Source of the DNA: VGWB01 sp964480945
Lineage (GTDB): Bacteria; Bacteroidota; Ignavibacteria; UBA10030
Length of the DNA stretch: 9,872 nt
Assembly: GCA_964480945.1 (NCBI GenBank)
Contig: CAYZRX010000104.1
Coordinates: forward strand, 1-9,872
Reading direction: 5' to 3'
The position numbers and the translations under genes are program-made. Below the pieces are notes generated by a model that made no database searches, was not told where the DNA came from, and saw only the letters and a program-made list of their open reading frames with translations. The stretch's first letter is position 1; each line of letters starts with the position of its first letter. Shown here piece by piece: positions 1 through 7,834 of the stretch.

Positions 1-932
1 CCTTCCGCCTCGGCATTGAAACTCGTGACGATGCGATGTCGCAACACGGGCCCCGCAAGTGCCTTCACATCCTCAATGTCCGGTGTGTGCCGCCCCTCGA
101 GAATTGACCGCGTCTTCGCTCCGAGAATAAGATACTGAGACGCCCGAGGCCCTGCTCCCCAACGGATCCAGTTGTTGACGTACGGTGGAGCGACCGTCGA
201 CGCCGGCCGGGTACGGTTGACCAGCGTGACGGCGAATTTGATGACGTTATCCGCAACCGGTACGCGGCGGACAAGATCCTGAAAGTCTATGATCTCCTGG
301 GCGGTCAGTACAGGCTTCACCTCGGGTTGATACGGGCTCGTCGTCGTCTTCACGATCGTTTCCTCCTCTTCGAACGAGGGGTAGTCGAGCCAGAGGTTGA
401 ACATGAAACGATCGAGCTGCGCCTCGGGAAGCGGGTAGGTGCCTTCCTGCTCGATCGGGTTTTGTGTCGCCAGCACGAAGAACGGCTCACGAAGCTTGTA
501 GGTCTGCCCTGCAGCGGTGACATGGTGTTCCTGCATTGACTCCAGCAGCGCCGCCTGCGTCTTGGGTGGGGTTCGGTTGATCTCATCCGCCAGGATGATA
601 TTGGCGAAGACCGGACCCTGCACGAACTTAAACGACTTCTGCCCCGTCGAGACATTCTCCTCAATGATCTCGGTTCCCGTGATGTCGCTCGGCATCAAAT
701 CGGGCGTGAACTGAATTCTGCTGAACTTCAGATCGAGTGCTTCCGAAAGGGTCTTGATGAGGAGCGTTTTCGCGAGGCCGGGAACGCCGATGAGGAGGCA
801 GTGTCCGCGTGCGAGGAGCGAGATGAGGAGGTGCTCGATAACACTTGTTTGGCCGACAATGACTTTCGCGATTTCCGCGCGGATGTCACGGTAGGCCTGG
901 GCGAGTCTGGCAGCTGCTTCGACGTCGTTCAT
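1..932 (-). CDS. moxR: MoxR-family AAA+ ATPase (3' end beyond the window)
   Basis: Cytoplasmic AAA+ ATPase of the MoxR family, which acts as a chaperone-like factor, usually with VWA-domain partners, in maturing protein complexes. The visible 310 residues hold the Walker A motif GVPGLAKT (49-56), Walker B ILADE (113-117) followed by INR, sensor 1 TQNP (156-159) and the arginine-finger stretch PEAQLDRF (169-176), then the helical lid domain to the edge. MoxR proteins are commonly about 320-340 residues, so only a short C-terminus should be missing. The start ATG at 932-930 begins MNDVEAAARL; no clear Shine-Dalgarno precedes it, which is common in Bacteroidota. It lies 41 bp downstream of the surA stop with no visible terminator, so cotranscription is likely. 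The family call is firm; the client is unknown because the genes that normally follow (DUF58, VWA/Bat) are outside. Confidence 0.95.
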   Translation of the reverse strand, partial: MNDVEAAARLAQAYRDIRAEIAKVIVGQTSVIEHLLISLLARGHCLLIGVPGLAKTLLIKTLSEALDLKFSRIQFTPDLMPSDITGTEIIEENVSTGQKSFKFVQGPVFANIILADEINRTPPKTQAALLESMQEHHVTAAGQTYKLREPFFVLATQNPIEQEGTYPLPEAQLDRFMFNLWLDYPSFEEEETIVKTTTSPYQPEVKPVLTAQEIIDFQDLVRRVPVADNVIKFAVTLVNRTRPASTVAPPYVNNWIRWGAGPRASQYLILGAKTRSILEGRHTPDIEDVKALAGPVLRHRIVTSFNAEAE

Positions 933-973
933 ATCTGGGTTCGAGAAGGAATGAGCGCTCGGCCGTCCGCTGA

Positions 974-2272
974 TTAGAGGCGGATGTCGACGTAGATGTT
1001 CTTCTTCAGGTCGTCAAGCCATTGACTGTACTCGTGCTGGCGTTTGACGAAGAGCGCCATTTGTTCGACGCGGTGGTAATCCTGCGCGAGATTCACATCG
1101 TGCGCCGGGACGCGATCTCTCAGGAGGATGATCTGATAGCCGTACGACGCGCCCAGGACGATTCGATGGGGCTCGCTGATCTCGCCGTTCTTGAGGTTCT
1201 TGACAACGGACGCGAAATCCGGCTCGAGCTGGTCGATAGCCACGCGGCCGAGGTCGCCACCGATCGATTTTGTGTTTTCATCCTCCGAGTATTTCCGCGC
1301 CAGCTCCGCAAACGATTCGCCCTTCAGGGCCCGCTCCCGGAGTCCCCGGAGGAACTCGACTGCGGCCGAGTCGCTCGCAGGCCCCTTCTGCACGCGGAGC
1401 AGGATGTGCCGAGCGTGTACCGATTCACCTCGCCGCTCGAGGAGCTGGATGATGTGATACCCATACTCCGTCTTGACAACGGGCGAGATTTCACCTTCTT
1501 TCAGTGCGAACACGGCGGCCTCAAATTCCGGGACGAACACGAGCCCACGCTTTGCCCATCCCAGGTCGCCGCCGCGCGCTGCGCTCCCGTCTTCCGAGTA
1601 GCGCTTCGCGAAATCTGCGAAATCACCCCCGGCCAGAATGCTGTCCCGAATGGCATTGAGCTTGTCTCTCGTCTGTTTCTCATACGTCGTGTCCGGTTTC
1701 GGCACGACGAAGATCTGGCTCAGCTCCACCTCTTCCGGGACCTTCGGCAGGCTGTCCTTGTACGCTTCGAAGAATTCCTCGACCTCCCGCCGCGCGACCT
1801 GGATCGAGGCCTCCCGCTGCTGACGAACGCGCTGAATGAGAAGCTGCTTCCGAACGATCGGCCGGTACTCCCGTTTCAACAGTGCGATCGGCTTGCCGTA
1901 CGCCTGTTCCAGTCTTTGCTCCGATCCCGCCTGGCGGATGTAGTTTTGAAACTGTTGATCCAGCACCCTCGTGACCTCATCCTCCGTCACCGTAACGCTG
2001 TCCAATATCGCCTGCGCTAGGATCAGCCTGTCGGCGACCATCGATTCGAGGACCTGCTTGCGCAGCTCGGGTTGCTTCGGATCCAACCGGTTCTGCAGCG
2101 CCACGAGATTCAGTTGCTGGTCAAGATCCGATTCCGTGATGATTTCCTTGTCGACCACAGCCACGATACGATCAACGACGGTCTGAGCGAGAAGGCGATC
2201 GGCACCGCAGAGGATCACCACCGTCAACGCCCACGCCCCGCAAACCCAACCCCCACATCGCATTCTCTCCAT
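974..2272 (-). CDS. surA: SurA-type periplasmic peptidyl-prolyl isomerase/chaperone
   Basis: Periplasmic chaperone with peptidyl-prolyl cis-trans isomerase domains, expected to bind unfolded outer-membrane proteins on their way to the BAM complex. The chosen start (432 residues) gives a signal peptide ending near LLA|Q at residue 29, a SurA N-terminal chaperone domain (about 31-160, opening VVDRIVAVVDKEIITESDL), a first parvulin domain (about 181-282, with GGDLGW at 234-239 and YGYHII at 270-275) and a second (about 285-385, with HARHILL, GGDLG at 338-342 and YGYQII at 377-382), then a C-terminal helix that in SurA packs back on the N-domain. A start 11 codons upstream (2305) would overlap the preceding gene, lacks a ribosome site and spoils the signal peptide. 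The ATG at 2272 has AGGAG seven bases upstream and leaves a 10-bp gap to the preceding gene. The length matches E. coli SurA (428). The architecture is firm; orthology to SurA is by architecture. Confidence 0.93.
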   Translation of the reverse strand: MERMRCGGWVCGAWALTVVILCGADRLLAQTVVDRIVAVVDKEIITESDLDQQLNLVALQNRLDPKQPELRKQVLESMVADRLILAQAILDSVTVTEDEVTRVLDQQFQNYIRQAGSEQRLEQAYGKPIALLKREYRPIVRKQLLIQRVRQQREASIQVARREVEEFFEAYKDSLPKVPEEVELSQIFVVPKPDTTYEKQTRDKLNAIRDSILAGGDFADFAKRYSEDGSAARGGDLGWAKRGLVFVPEFEAAVFALKEGEISPVVKTEYGYHIIQLLERRGESVHARHILLRVQKGPASDSAAVEFLRGLRERALKGESFAELARKYSEDENTKSIGGDLGRVAIDQLEPDFASVVKNLKNGEISEPHRIVLGASYGYQIILLRDRVPAHDVNLAQDYHRVEQMALFVKRQHEYSQWLDDLKKNIYVDIRL

Positions 2273-2279
2273 AGTGTAT

Positions 2280-2284
2280 CTCCT
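2280..2284 (-). promoter_or_regulatory. Ribosome binding site of surA
   Basis: AGGAG on the minus strand with a 7-nt spacer to the ATG at 2272. It overlaps the TAG stop codon (2285-2283) of the preceding lipoprotein gene, suggesting translational coupling. It decides the start in favour of the internal Met over the upstream in-frame ATG at 2305. Confidence 0.75.
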
Positions 2285-3170
2285 AGCGCCCGCGCCCGAG
2301 GGCACTCGTGTCCTCGGCCGGGCTCACTAATATTTCAACAGAGTGTTTTGCTCGAAGGTTCTCGATCAGATCGTTCAGCAGCCGCTGACGCCGCTCGATC
2401 ACCAGCCGGCTTCTGATCTCCTGCTCCACGTACGGAAGGTCGGCTATTTGCCCCTGGCGGCTGAGCTTCCAGACGATCAGCACGTAGGAGCCCTCGCTCG
2501 TCCGGATGGGAAACGAAGGCTCGGCCTTGGTTGAGGCGGAAGCAACGCGCCAGAGCTCAACAGGCAGCAGCGTGTTCTGCGTGCGATACGTCGAATCGAC
2601 ATGGGCGAGGATCGTGAGCGCTTCCTTCGGATCTGCCAGCCGCTGCTCGAGGGCGTCCTTCCACGTTGCACCGCGCAAGACGCTCGTTCGAAAATTGTTG
2701 GCCGCGTCCCGATCCCGAAACAGCGCGAAGCTCATCAGCGCGACGTCGCTCGTGAGCCGGAATTCAGCGTTGTGCGCTTGGTAGTACTCTGCGATCTCTT
2801 CGGGACGTATTTCCATCGACCCGTTGGTATAGACTTCTTCGTCGAGAAGGGCGTTCACCGCCAGCTGACGTTGCACCTCATCCAAGCGTGCGCGAACGCT
2901 CTCGCTCCGATCCAGGCCCCGGCGCACCGCCTCATCGTACAGGATCTCCTTGTTGATCCAACGACGGACATACTCGTTGAGCTCTGCCGACGAGATGCCT
3001 CGGGCCGAATCGAGCTGACCCCTGATCTCCTCCAGCGTCAGAGTTCTGTCGTCCAGTCTCGCGACGGGCGTTGCTGACGGCTCGGTCTTCTTGCATCCTG
3101 CGGACCAGAGGAGAACGAGCAAGAGCGCGAACGCCTCAATCCGTCGCACCTTGTTTCCTTGCAAAGGCAT
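2283..3170 (-). CDS. SurA-like lipoprotein chaperone with a degenerate parvulin region
   Basis: Predicted lipoprotein of about 295 residues related to the SurA/PpiC family. After a lipoprotein signal (LLVLLWSAGC, lipid Cys at residue 26) comes a SurA_N-like helical domain (ARLDDRTLTLEEIRG, WINKEILYDEAVRRG), then a region with the length and hydrophobic pattern of a parvulin domain (about 130-240) but without the HIL, GGDLG or YGYHI signatures; only SEGSYVLIVWKL resembles the last strand. It probably acts as a chaperone without isomerase activity, at the inner or outer membrane face of the periplasm. The open frame runs upstream to 3296, but those codons lie inside the preceding gene and look non-coding. 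Two starts are possible: ATG at 3170 (GGGAG about 11 nt upstream) or GTG at 3149 (AAGGA 6 nt upstream, the better site). Either overlaps the preceding gene (stop 3138-3136) by 35 or 14 bp. Confidence 0.87.
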   Translation of the reverse strand: MPLQGNKVRRIEAFALLLVLLWSAGCKKTEPSATPVARLDDRTLTLEEIRGQLDSARGISSAELNEYVRRWINKEILYDEAVRRGLDRSESVRARLDEVQRQLAVNALLDEEVYTNGSMEIRPEEIAEYYQAHNAEFRLTSDVALMSFALFRDRDAANNFRTSVLRGATWKDALEQRLADPKEALTILAHVDSTYRTQNTLLPVELWRVASASTKAEPSFPIRTSEGSYVLIVWKLSRQGQIADLPYVEQEIRSRLVIERRQRLLNDLIENLRAKHSVEILVSPAEDTSALGRGR

Positions 3171-5136
3171 TCTTGAGAAGCTCCCTATTGAGCACGACCG
3201 GATATTTCTTCTCCAGCGACGAGAGCCACTGCTGCTCGCGCACTTTGTACGCATACTCCTGATACGCGCTCGCGAGTTCGGGTTTCGCCTCGTCAAATGT
3301 TTTCACCCGCGCGCTGTCTTTGGCCAACACCTTCACGATGGACCAGCCGGTTGTGTGCTTGAACGGCGCAGAGATGCTGTCGACTGGTAAGGAGGCCGCA
3401 CGCCGCGACCAGGCATTCAGCGTGTCCGGCTGAAACCCCCACACCCCTTTCTTCTCTTTGTATCCCGGTCGGATCGTGTACTCGGCCGCCACGTCGCCGA
3501 AATCCTTGCCGGCCTTGATCTCCTTGTATGCCAATTGAGCGAGGCTGTCGCTGGTGACATAGATCTCGGCAAAGTCTACCCTCCTTGGCCAGCGATACTT
3601 TTCCTTGTTCGCGTCATAGTAGAGCTGCAGCAAAGAATCATTCACGACGATCTTCTTCCAGATCTCGTCCTGCTCGATCCTGTACAAGAGAATGCCGTCC
3701 TGATATTCCTTCATCAGCTTCGTGAACTCGGGATGTCGCTCCGGCATGCGCCGTGCCTGTTCTTCGACGATCGCCGCTTCTGCAGTACGGTCCACGAAAT
3801 AGTTGACGTTTCGCGGGGTCAGGGGGATCGATGCGAACTCGTTGGTCGAATTCACGTGCCGGACGAAATCATCGACCGTGAACGTGCCTCCGGCGTAGGT
3901 GAAGAGAACGCGGTTCCTCAGCTCGCTCGAGAGCGTGTCGCTCCAGCCGCCGGCGACAGAAGTCCTGGTAGTATCGAAGGAGTGGGCCAGCTTGTCGCGC
4001 ACCTTCGCATCGAAGGTGAGGTTGTAGTTCGTCTCCAGGCTGCGGACATAGTTCTGGTAATCCGCCGTATATCGTGTTTGCTGGTACCGCTGGCGCAAAT
4101 CCTTCTCAACCTCTTGAAAGGAGGGAACCCCTTTGTGGCCGGTGATCTTGAAGATATGATAGCCGTACGGAGCTCTGAACGGCTCGGCGATAGAATCAAT
4201 CGGCGTTCCGAACAAAATCTCTGCAATGGGTGGCGGTACCATTCCTCGCTCGTAGTAGCCGATGTCGCCGCCGAGAGGGCTGCTTCCGCGGTCCTGACTG
4301 AACCGGCGCGCCGCCTGCGCAAAATCCATCCCCTGCTTCAGCAGCCTGTAGATGATCCATGCCGAATCGGCGACAGCCAACGAGTCTGCGGCCCTGGGCC
4401 CGAACCGCCGGAGGATATGACTGACCCGCACCGATCCCTCGCTCGGTCGGCGGGCCGTCACTTTGATAATGTGATAGCCGTACTGGCTCCTGACTGGCTC
4501 GTGTGTGTACTCGCCCACTTTCAAACTATAGCATGCGTCCTCAAACTGCGGAACCATGCGACCGGAGGCGAAGAACCCGAGATCCCCCTTGTTCGCTCGA
4601 GCGCTCGGGTCTTCAGAATATCTCACCGCAAGGCTGTCGAAAGGCACCGTGGGAATCATCGCAATGACCTTCAGAGCTTTCTCGTAGGCCCGGAGCGTAT
4701 CGGACGGGGCGGCATTCTGCGCCAGCTGAATCAGAATGTGGCTTGCACGATTTTCTTCCTTCATCCGGTCATACATCGCTTTGATGCTCGGCTCGACAAG
4801 ATCCTTCTCGAACATGTACGATGTAGCGACGGAGAGCTTGTACGTCGCAAGCTCGTTCTGCACCGACGTGTCGGCCAGGAGATCGCTTTCGTAAGCCTCT
4901 CGAAGCTTGAGCTTGAATTTTACCAGCAAATCCAGGAATTTTTCTCGCTCTTCCATCGAGGAGGTGTCAGCCCTCTCTCCGCCGTTATGCTTGGCAAAGG
5001 AGTCTTCAAATTCCTGAAGTGTTAACGGCTCGCCGCCGATCCTTCCCAACAGCGCTGGAGAGCCGGATCCGGCGCAGCCCATGACCAGGAAGACAACGCT
5101 CAGAGCCGGGACAGCTGACATCAACCACTTTCGCAT
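3136..5136 (-). CDS. Large multi-domain parvulin lipoprotein (peptidyl-prolyl isomerase)
   Basis: Predicted lipoprotein peptidyl-prolyl isomerase of 666 residues, expected to assist folding of exported proteins from a membrane anchor. The signal MRKWLMSAVPALSVVFLVMGC places the lipid Cys at residue 21. Next come a SurA_N-like segment (about 30-125), parvulin domain 1 (about 130-228: ASHILI, KGDLGFF, YGYHIIKV), parvulin domain 2 (about 237-333: VSHILRRF, GGDIGYYERG, YGYHIFKI), a second helical chaperone-like segment (about 415-510, beginning TFTVDDFVRHV) and a third, degenerate parvulin-like domain (about 519-605: DFAEIYV, KKGVWGF, TTGWSIVKV). The frame is open to 5223, but the ATG at 5136 directly precedes a textbook lipoprotein signal and has GTAGGA just upstream; the ATG at 5154 is the alternative. 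It is first of three adjacent parvulin-type genes and overlaps the start of the next. Exact substrates are unknown. Confidence 0.92.
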   Translation of the reverse strand: MRKWLMSAVPALSVVFLVMGCAGSGSPALLGRIGGEPLTLQEFEDSFAKHNGGERADTSSMEEREKFLDLLVKFKLKLREAYESDLLADTSVQNELATYKLSVATSYMFEKDLVEPSIKAMYDRMKEENRASHILIQLAQNAAPSDTLRAYEKALKVIAMIPTVPFDSLAVRYSEDPSARANKGDLGFFASGRMVPQFEDACYSLKVGEYTHEPVRSQYGYHIIKVTARRPSEGSVRVSHILRRFGPRAADSLAVADSAWIIYRLLKQGMDFAQAARRFSQDRGSSPLGGDIGYYERGMVPPPIAEILFGTPIDSIAEPFRAPYGYHIFKITGHKGVPSFQEVEKDLRQRYQQTRYTADYQNYVRSLETNYNLTFDAKVRDKLAHSFDTTRTSVAGGWSDTLSSELRNRVLFTYAGGTFTVDDFVRHVNSTNEFASIPLTPRNVNYFVDRTAEAAIVEEQARRMPERHPEFTKLMKEYQDGILLYRIEQDEIWKKIVVNDSLLQLYYDANKEKYRWPRRVDFAEIYVTSDSLAQLAYKEIKAGKDFGDVAAEYTIRPGYKEKKGVWGFQPDTLNAWSRRAASLPVDSISAPFKHTTGWSIVKVLAKDSARVKTFDEAKPELASAYQEYAYKVREQQWLSSLEKKYPVVLNRELLKNAFARKQGATD
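3156..3160 (-). promoter_or_regulatory. Candidate ribosome binding site for a GTG start at 3149
   Basis: AAGGA on the minus strand, 6 nt before an in-frame GTG (3149-3147) that would begin VRRIEAFALLL, a compact lipoprotein signal. It lies within the 3' end of the preceding gene. It competes with the ATG at 3170, whose own Shine-Dalgarno is poorly spaced. Confidence 0.45.
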
Positions 5137-5194
5137 AATTCCTACCCCCTTCATTCTTTCAAGCAGTGCTTCAAACAGCGCAACAAAGCGATGA

Positions 5195-5223
5195 AAATTA
5201 ACCAAAATTGCCCCCCCAAGCAA
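5195..5223 (-). promoter_or_regulatory. Possible promoter for the parvulin/SurA/MoxR genes
   Basis: In the 143-bp gap (5137-5279) between the DUF4340 gene and the large parvulin gene, the minus strand reads TTGCTT (5223-5218), a 17-bp spacer containing a run of seven G, then TAATTT (5200-5195). The -10 is weak as sigma70 (3 of 6), but TAATTTTC also resembles the Bacteroidota -7 element TAnnTTTG with one mismatch. The leader to the ATG at 5136 would be about 50 nt. No terminator hairpin with a T-run is visible ahead of it, so read-through from the ABC operon is also possible. Confidence 0.35.
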
Positions 5224-5279
5224 GGAGATTTCGACCCGTTGCTCGGATTGGGCGTCGGAAGAAAAGAGAAACTGGGGCG

Positions 5280-6173
5280 TTACGTTCCGGACTTCACCAA
5301 ATCCTTCTTGCGCTTCAGGACTTGGTTGGCGCGCCAGCTTTGCATTTCAAACCACTGGGGCGAGGAGGAGCTCCGAACAAGATATTTGTCTCCCGTCTTG
5401 AGGTACGAGAAACTGACCTGCGCGCCGGTGTACGAGAGTTGTGCGTTGATTTTGGGGGGTGGAGTGATGAGAGTGTCAACGAAGTCATCGGCCTGAAGGC
5501 TGGAGAGCGAGGAGAGTAGACTGTTCACGACCCAATCTTGTGTCGAGTCTTTCCCGACCATCCAAGTGCTATCCTTGAATGCAAGAACGAATGTGGTGTC
5601 TTCGTACTGAAATTTCACTTCTTTGATACGCTCCATCGGAGCGCTCAGAATTGTTCGGTCACGCCATTCTTTGACCGGACGATTGAAGATGTAGCTCATC
5701 GCCCCGCCGACGAGGGCAACGTCGTTTGAATTCGCCCGCCGGGCATACGTCTCCGAATAGCTACTTCCGGCTTTTCCTATAACGAAGGAGGTCTTCTCTG
5801 CGCCGTTTTCAAAAATCCTGACAACCGTCCCGGCGGAATCGACCTGAAAGACCGACTGCTTCTCCGGCTTGTTGGAGACGATGCTCTTCACCTCAAGATT
5901 GTTGGTCTCGTGAATGAGGGAAGCGACATTCGACTGATCGGCACGATAGGAGAGGGGCTCCGCCAGATACCATTCTACCCCTTTTTTCTCGAGCACCACT
6001 TTCCGGGTCGGAGACTTGATCTCGATCTTGTTGACCGCAAGAGAATCAAGCGTGACGAGCTTGCCTTCGGTATCGCTGCTCGAGCTCCGCTCTCCCGGCT
6101 TTTGCATGACGAGGTAGGCAACTACTACTAATACGGCCAGGATTCCAATGAGAATGTAGGTGTTCCGTGTCAT
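5280..6173 (-). CDS. DUF4340 membrane-anchored protein
   Basis: Protein of 297 residues of the DUF4340 type, whose function is not known. One N-terminal membrane helix (about 5-23, ILIGILAVLVVVAYLVM) is followed by an extracytoplasmic domain with the family's repeated pattern: short beta-rich units in which a substrate-like lysine/tryptophan strand recurs (KIEIKSPTRKVVLEKKGVEWYLAEPL at 49-74 in outline, then FVIGKAGSSYSETYARR, WRDRTIL and FVLAFKDSTWMVG). The WRDRTIL segment (about 169-175) is typical of the family. There is no lipobox or enzymatic motif. It lies 66 bp after the GldG-like gene, and DUF4340 genes commonly follow GldG-type auxiliary genes, so it is probably an accessory subunit of the same transporter. 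The ATG at 6173 has no clear Shine-Dalgarno; no better start exists without losing the membrane helix. Confidence 0.87.
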   Translation of the reverse strand: MTRNTYILIGILAVLVVVAYLVMQKPGERSSSSDTEGKLVTLDSLAVNKIEIKSPTRKVVLEKKGVEWYLAEPLSYRADQSNVASLIHETNNLEVKSIVSNKPEKQSVFQVDSAGTVVRIFENGAEKTSFVIGKAGSSYSETYARRANSNDVALVGGAMSYIFNRPVKEWRDRTILSAPMERIKEVKFQYEDTTFVLAFKDSTWMVGKDSTQDWVVNSLLSSLSSLQADDFVDTLITPPPKINAQLSYTGAQVSFSYLKTGDKYLVRSSSSPQWFEMQSWRANQVLKRKKDLVKSGT

Positions 6174-6239
6174 GACGTTTCTGTTGAAGTATCAGGTACT
6201 GTGACTTTTCCGGTTCGACTGCGACAACTCACGCCTCCC

Positions 6240-7784
6240 TCACGCTCGCTCTTCCATTGCTCTCTTGAAGGCAACTCGGCGGCGCCACCGGAAAAGTCCA
6301 TAACCGATAATGAGCAGGGGCGGTCCGATCAGGTCCGCATACTTCACGAGCTGCTTCGTCCCGTCCGAGACCTGTTCCAGCGGGGGCGGCGTAACATTCT
6401 TTGATCGGATCGTAATCAAGCCGGCATCGTCCGCGAGATAATCCACGATGTTCGAAAAAAACGTGAGATTCCCCCGGCCGCCAAGGTAATCATCCTTCAT
6501 GAAATCTCCGTCACCGATGACGATGATACGCGTCTCCGGGCTCTGCGTGACAACGGGGGCCGGCTGTTTGCCGACGAACGAGCTCTTAAACGAACCCTCG
6601 ACGATCGCCGCGAGGGGGATCCCCGACTCGGCGAGGTCCGCAGGCGTGTACTGCTGCAGCGGGTCGATGACGAAGAACCCCGTCTGCCGGCCGCTCCGCT
6701 TCGACGATCGGACGAGCACGTCGGCCTTCAGTCCTTTCGCCGAAACGCCGGTGGTATCGAGCGAGCTGGCGAAGAAAAAGAAAACGCTCCGGAGATCCTT
6801 CACGATTGGATTGCTCACATCGAAGGCCGACGCCACGGGAATGTACGGGAACGGGACCTGACTGCTGATAGAAAACGAACCTTGCTGTTGGTCCACGCGG
6901 ACGCTGGCACACTGCGCATCCCGCACGAGGTCGGGGTTCACACGGATGCCGTAACTTTCGAGCATGTCGTCAAGTCCGAGATTCAGCGGCTGGCCCGTAC
7001 GCGTCTGGAGGGTCGCGTTGATCCGGTTGAGGAGAAAGGCGATTTTGCCTCCTCGCATGAGGTACTGGTCGAGCTGGTATTTCGCGCTGTCCTGGAATGC
7101 CGTCTGCGGAGAGATAACAAGCAGCGCCGCGATATCGGACGGGACCGGCGCGCCTTTGCTCAGGTCGACGGGCACGGGATCGTACTGTTGCGCGAGGGCT
7201 TGGTACGCCTGGCGCATCGTCGAGATCTCCGCCTCGCCGTGGCCCGTCGTATAGCCGATCTTCTTCTTGGTCCGCGTCGTCAGCCGCTTCAGCGCACTGC
7301 TGATGTCGTACTCCAGCGAGCTCAAGTTCTGGACGACCGGCAGGACCTCTTTCTTGTCTTCGTAGAGCATCACGAGTCCGAGGTAACCCCGCTTCACCTC
7401 AAGCTTGTCCGCATTCACAACCTGAACCTGAACGGGCGCAATCCCCTGCTCCTGAGCTTCCTGCTCTCCCTTCTCGCCCTGCGGGTTGACGAACTCGTAT
7501 TCGAGGTTTCCCTTTGCATATGCTTTGTAGTCGTTGAGCATGTCGAGAACCGCACGCCGATTGTTGTTGTAGGGGGCGGGAAGGTCCTCGGTGAAGTACG
7601 CCTTCACGGTCACCCGGTCATCCAGGGAACCGACGAGTTTCTTGCTTGCATCCGAGAGGGTGTAGACCTTCTGGGCGGTCAGATCGAGTCGACCGAAAAC
7701 GCGGATCGAAATGACGTTGATGAGAACCAAGATGCCGAGTACCAGGAGCGCTCGAACGAGAGTCTGTGTCTTCTGTTTCTTCAT
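6240..7784 (-). CDS. gldG: GldG-like ABC transporter auxiliary protein
   Basis: Membrane-anchored extracytoplasmic component of a GldA/F/G-type ABC transporter, 514 residues. It has an N-terminal membrane helix (about 11-30, LVLGILVLINVISIRVFGRL) followed by the family's entry DLTAQKVYTLSDASKKL, a mixed alpha/beta domain of the ABC_transp_aux type with TGHGE at 180-184, a long segment with RIIVIGDGDFMKDD near the C-terminus, and a final membrane helix (about 485-497) followed by a basic cytoplasmic tail FRWRRRVAFKRAMEERA. The frame is open upstream to 7859, but the ATG at 7784 (MKKQKTQ) fits the family N-terminus, while the 25-codon extension is Arg-rich and its ATG has no properly spaced Shine-Dalgarno. 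In Flavobacterium GldG is needed for gliding and secretion of motility proteins; here, without other gld genes in view, the symbol denotes family, not role. Confidence 0.9.
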   Translation of the reverse strand: MKKQKTQTLVRALLVLGILVLINVISIRVFGRLDLTAQKVYTLSDASKKLVGSLDDRVTVKAYFTEDLPAPYNNNRRAVLDMLNDYKAYAKGNLEYEFVNPQGEKGEQEAQEQGIAPVQVQVVNADKLEVKRGYLGLVMLYEDKKEVLPVVQNLSSLEYDISSALKRLTTRTKKKIGYTTGHGEAEISTMRQAYQALAQQYDPVPVDLSKGAPVPSDIAALLVISPQTAFQDSAKYQLDQYLMRGGKIAFLLNRINATLQTRTGQPLNLGLDDMLESYGIRVNPDLVRDAQCASVRVDQQQGSFSISSQVPFPYIPVASAFDVSNPIVKDLRSVFFFFASSLDTTGVSAKGLKADVLVRSSKRSGRQTGFFVIDPLQQYTPADLAESGIPLAAIVEGSFKSSFVGKQPAPVVTQSPETRIIVIGDGDFMKDDYLGGRGNLTFFSNIVDYLADDAGLITIRSKNVTPPPLEQVSDGTKQLVKYADLIGPPLLIIGYGLFRWRRRVAFKRAMEERA

Positions 7785-7823
7785 ATGCTTTTCACGAAAA
7801 AGGACTTCCAATCTTCTGATGAT

Positions 7824-7834
7824 GGCCAAAGGCC
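7824..7834 (-). promoter_or_regulatory. Small hairpin in the leader of the GldG-like gene
   Basis: GGCC-TTT-GGCC in the 87-bp gap between the permease stop (7872) and the GldG-like start (7784), extended by GAT/ATC outside an unequal bulge (7821-7839). It has no T-run close enough for a classical terminator, so it may only be an mRNA structure or chance. Confidence 0.25.

Noticed and set aside
1022..2020. Long plus-strand open frame (332 codons) opposite surA
   Set aside because: It is antisense to a gene with clear motifs, its protein is rich in Arg/Leu/Asp with no recognisable domain, and such shadows are expected in GC-rich coding DNA.
3171..3296. N-terminal extension of the 295-residue lipoprotein to an ATG at 3296
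   Set aside because: It would overlap the preceding gene by 161 bp, is Arg/Ser-rich like an out-of-frame read, and would bury the lipoprotein signal.
3535..5025. Plus-strand open frame of 496 codons opposite the large parvulin gene
   Set aside because: Antisense shadow; no motif, no promoter or ribosome site, and the minus-strand product has unmistakable parvulin domains.
5224..5274. Possible terminator after the DUF4340 gene
   Set aside because: Only a bulged stem of about six pairs (CGACGCCC with CGGGTCG) is found and no T-run follows it, so intrinsic termination is not supported.
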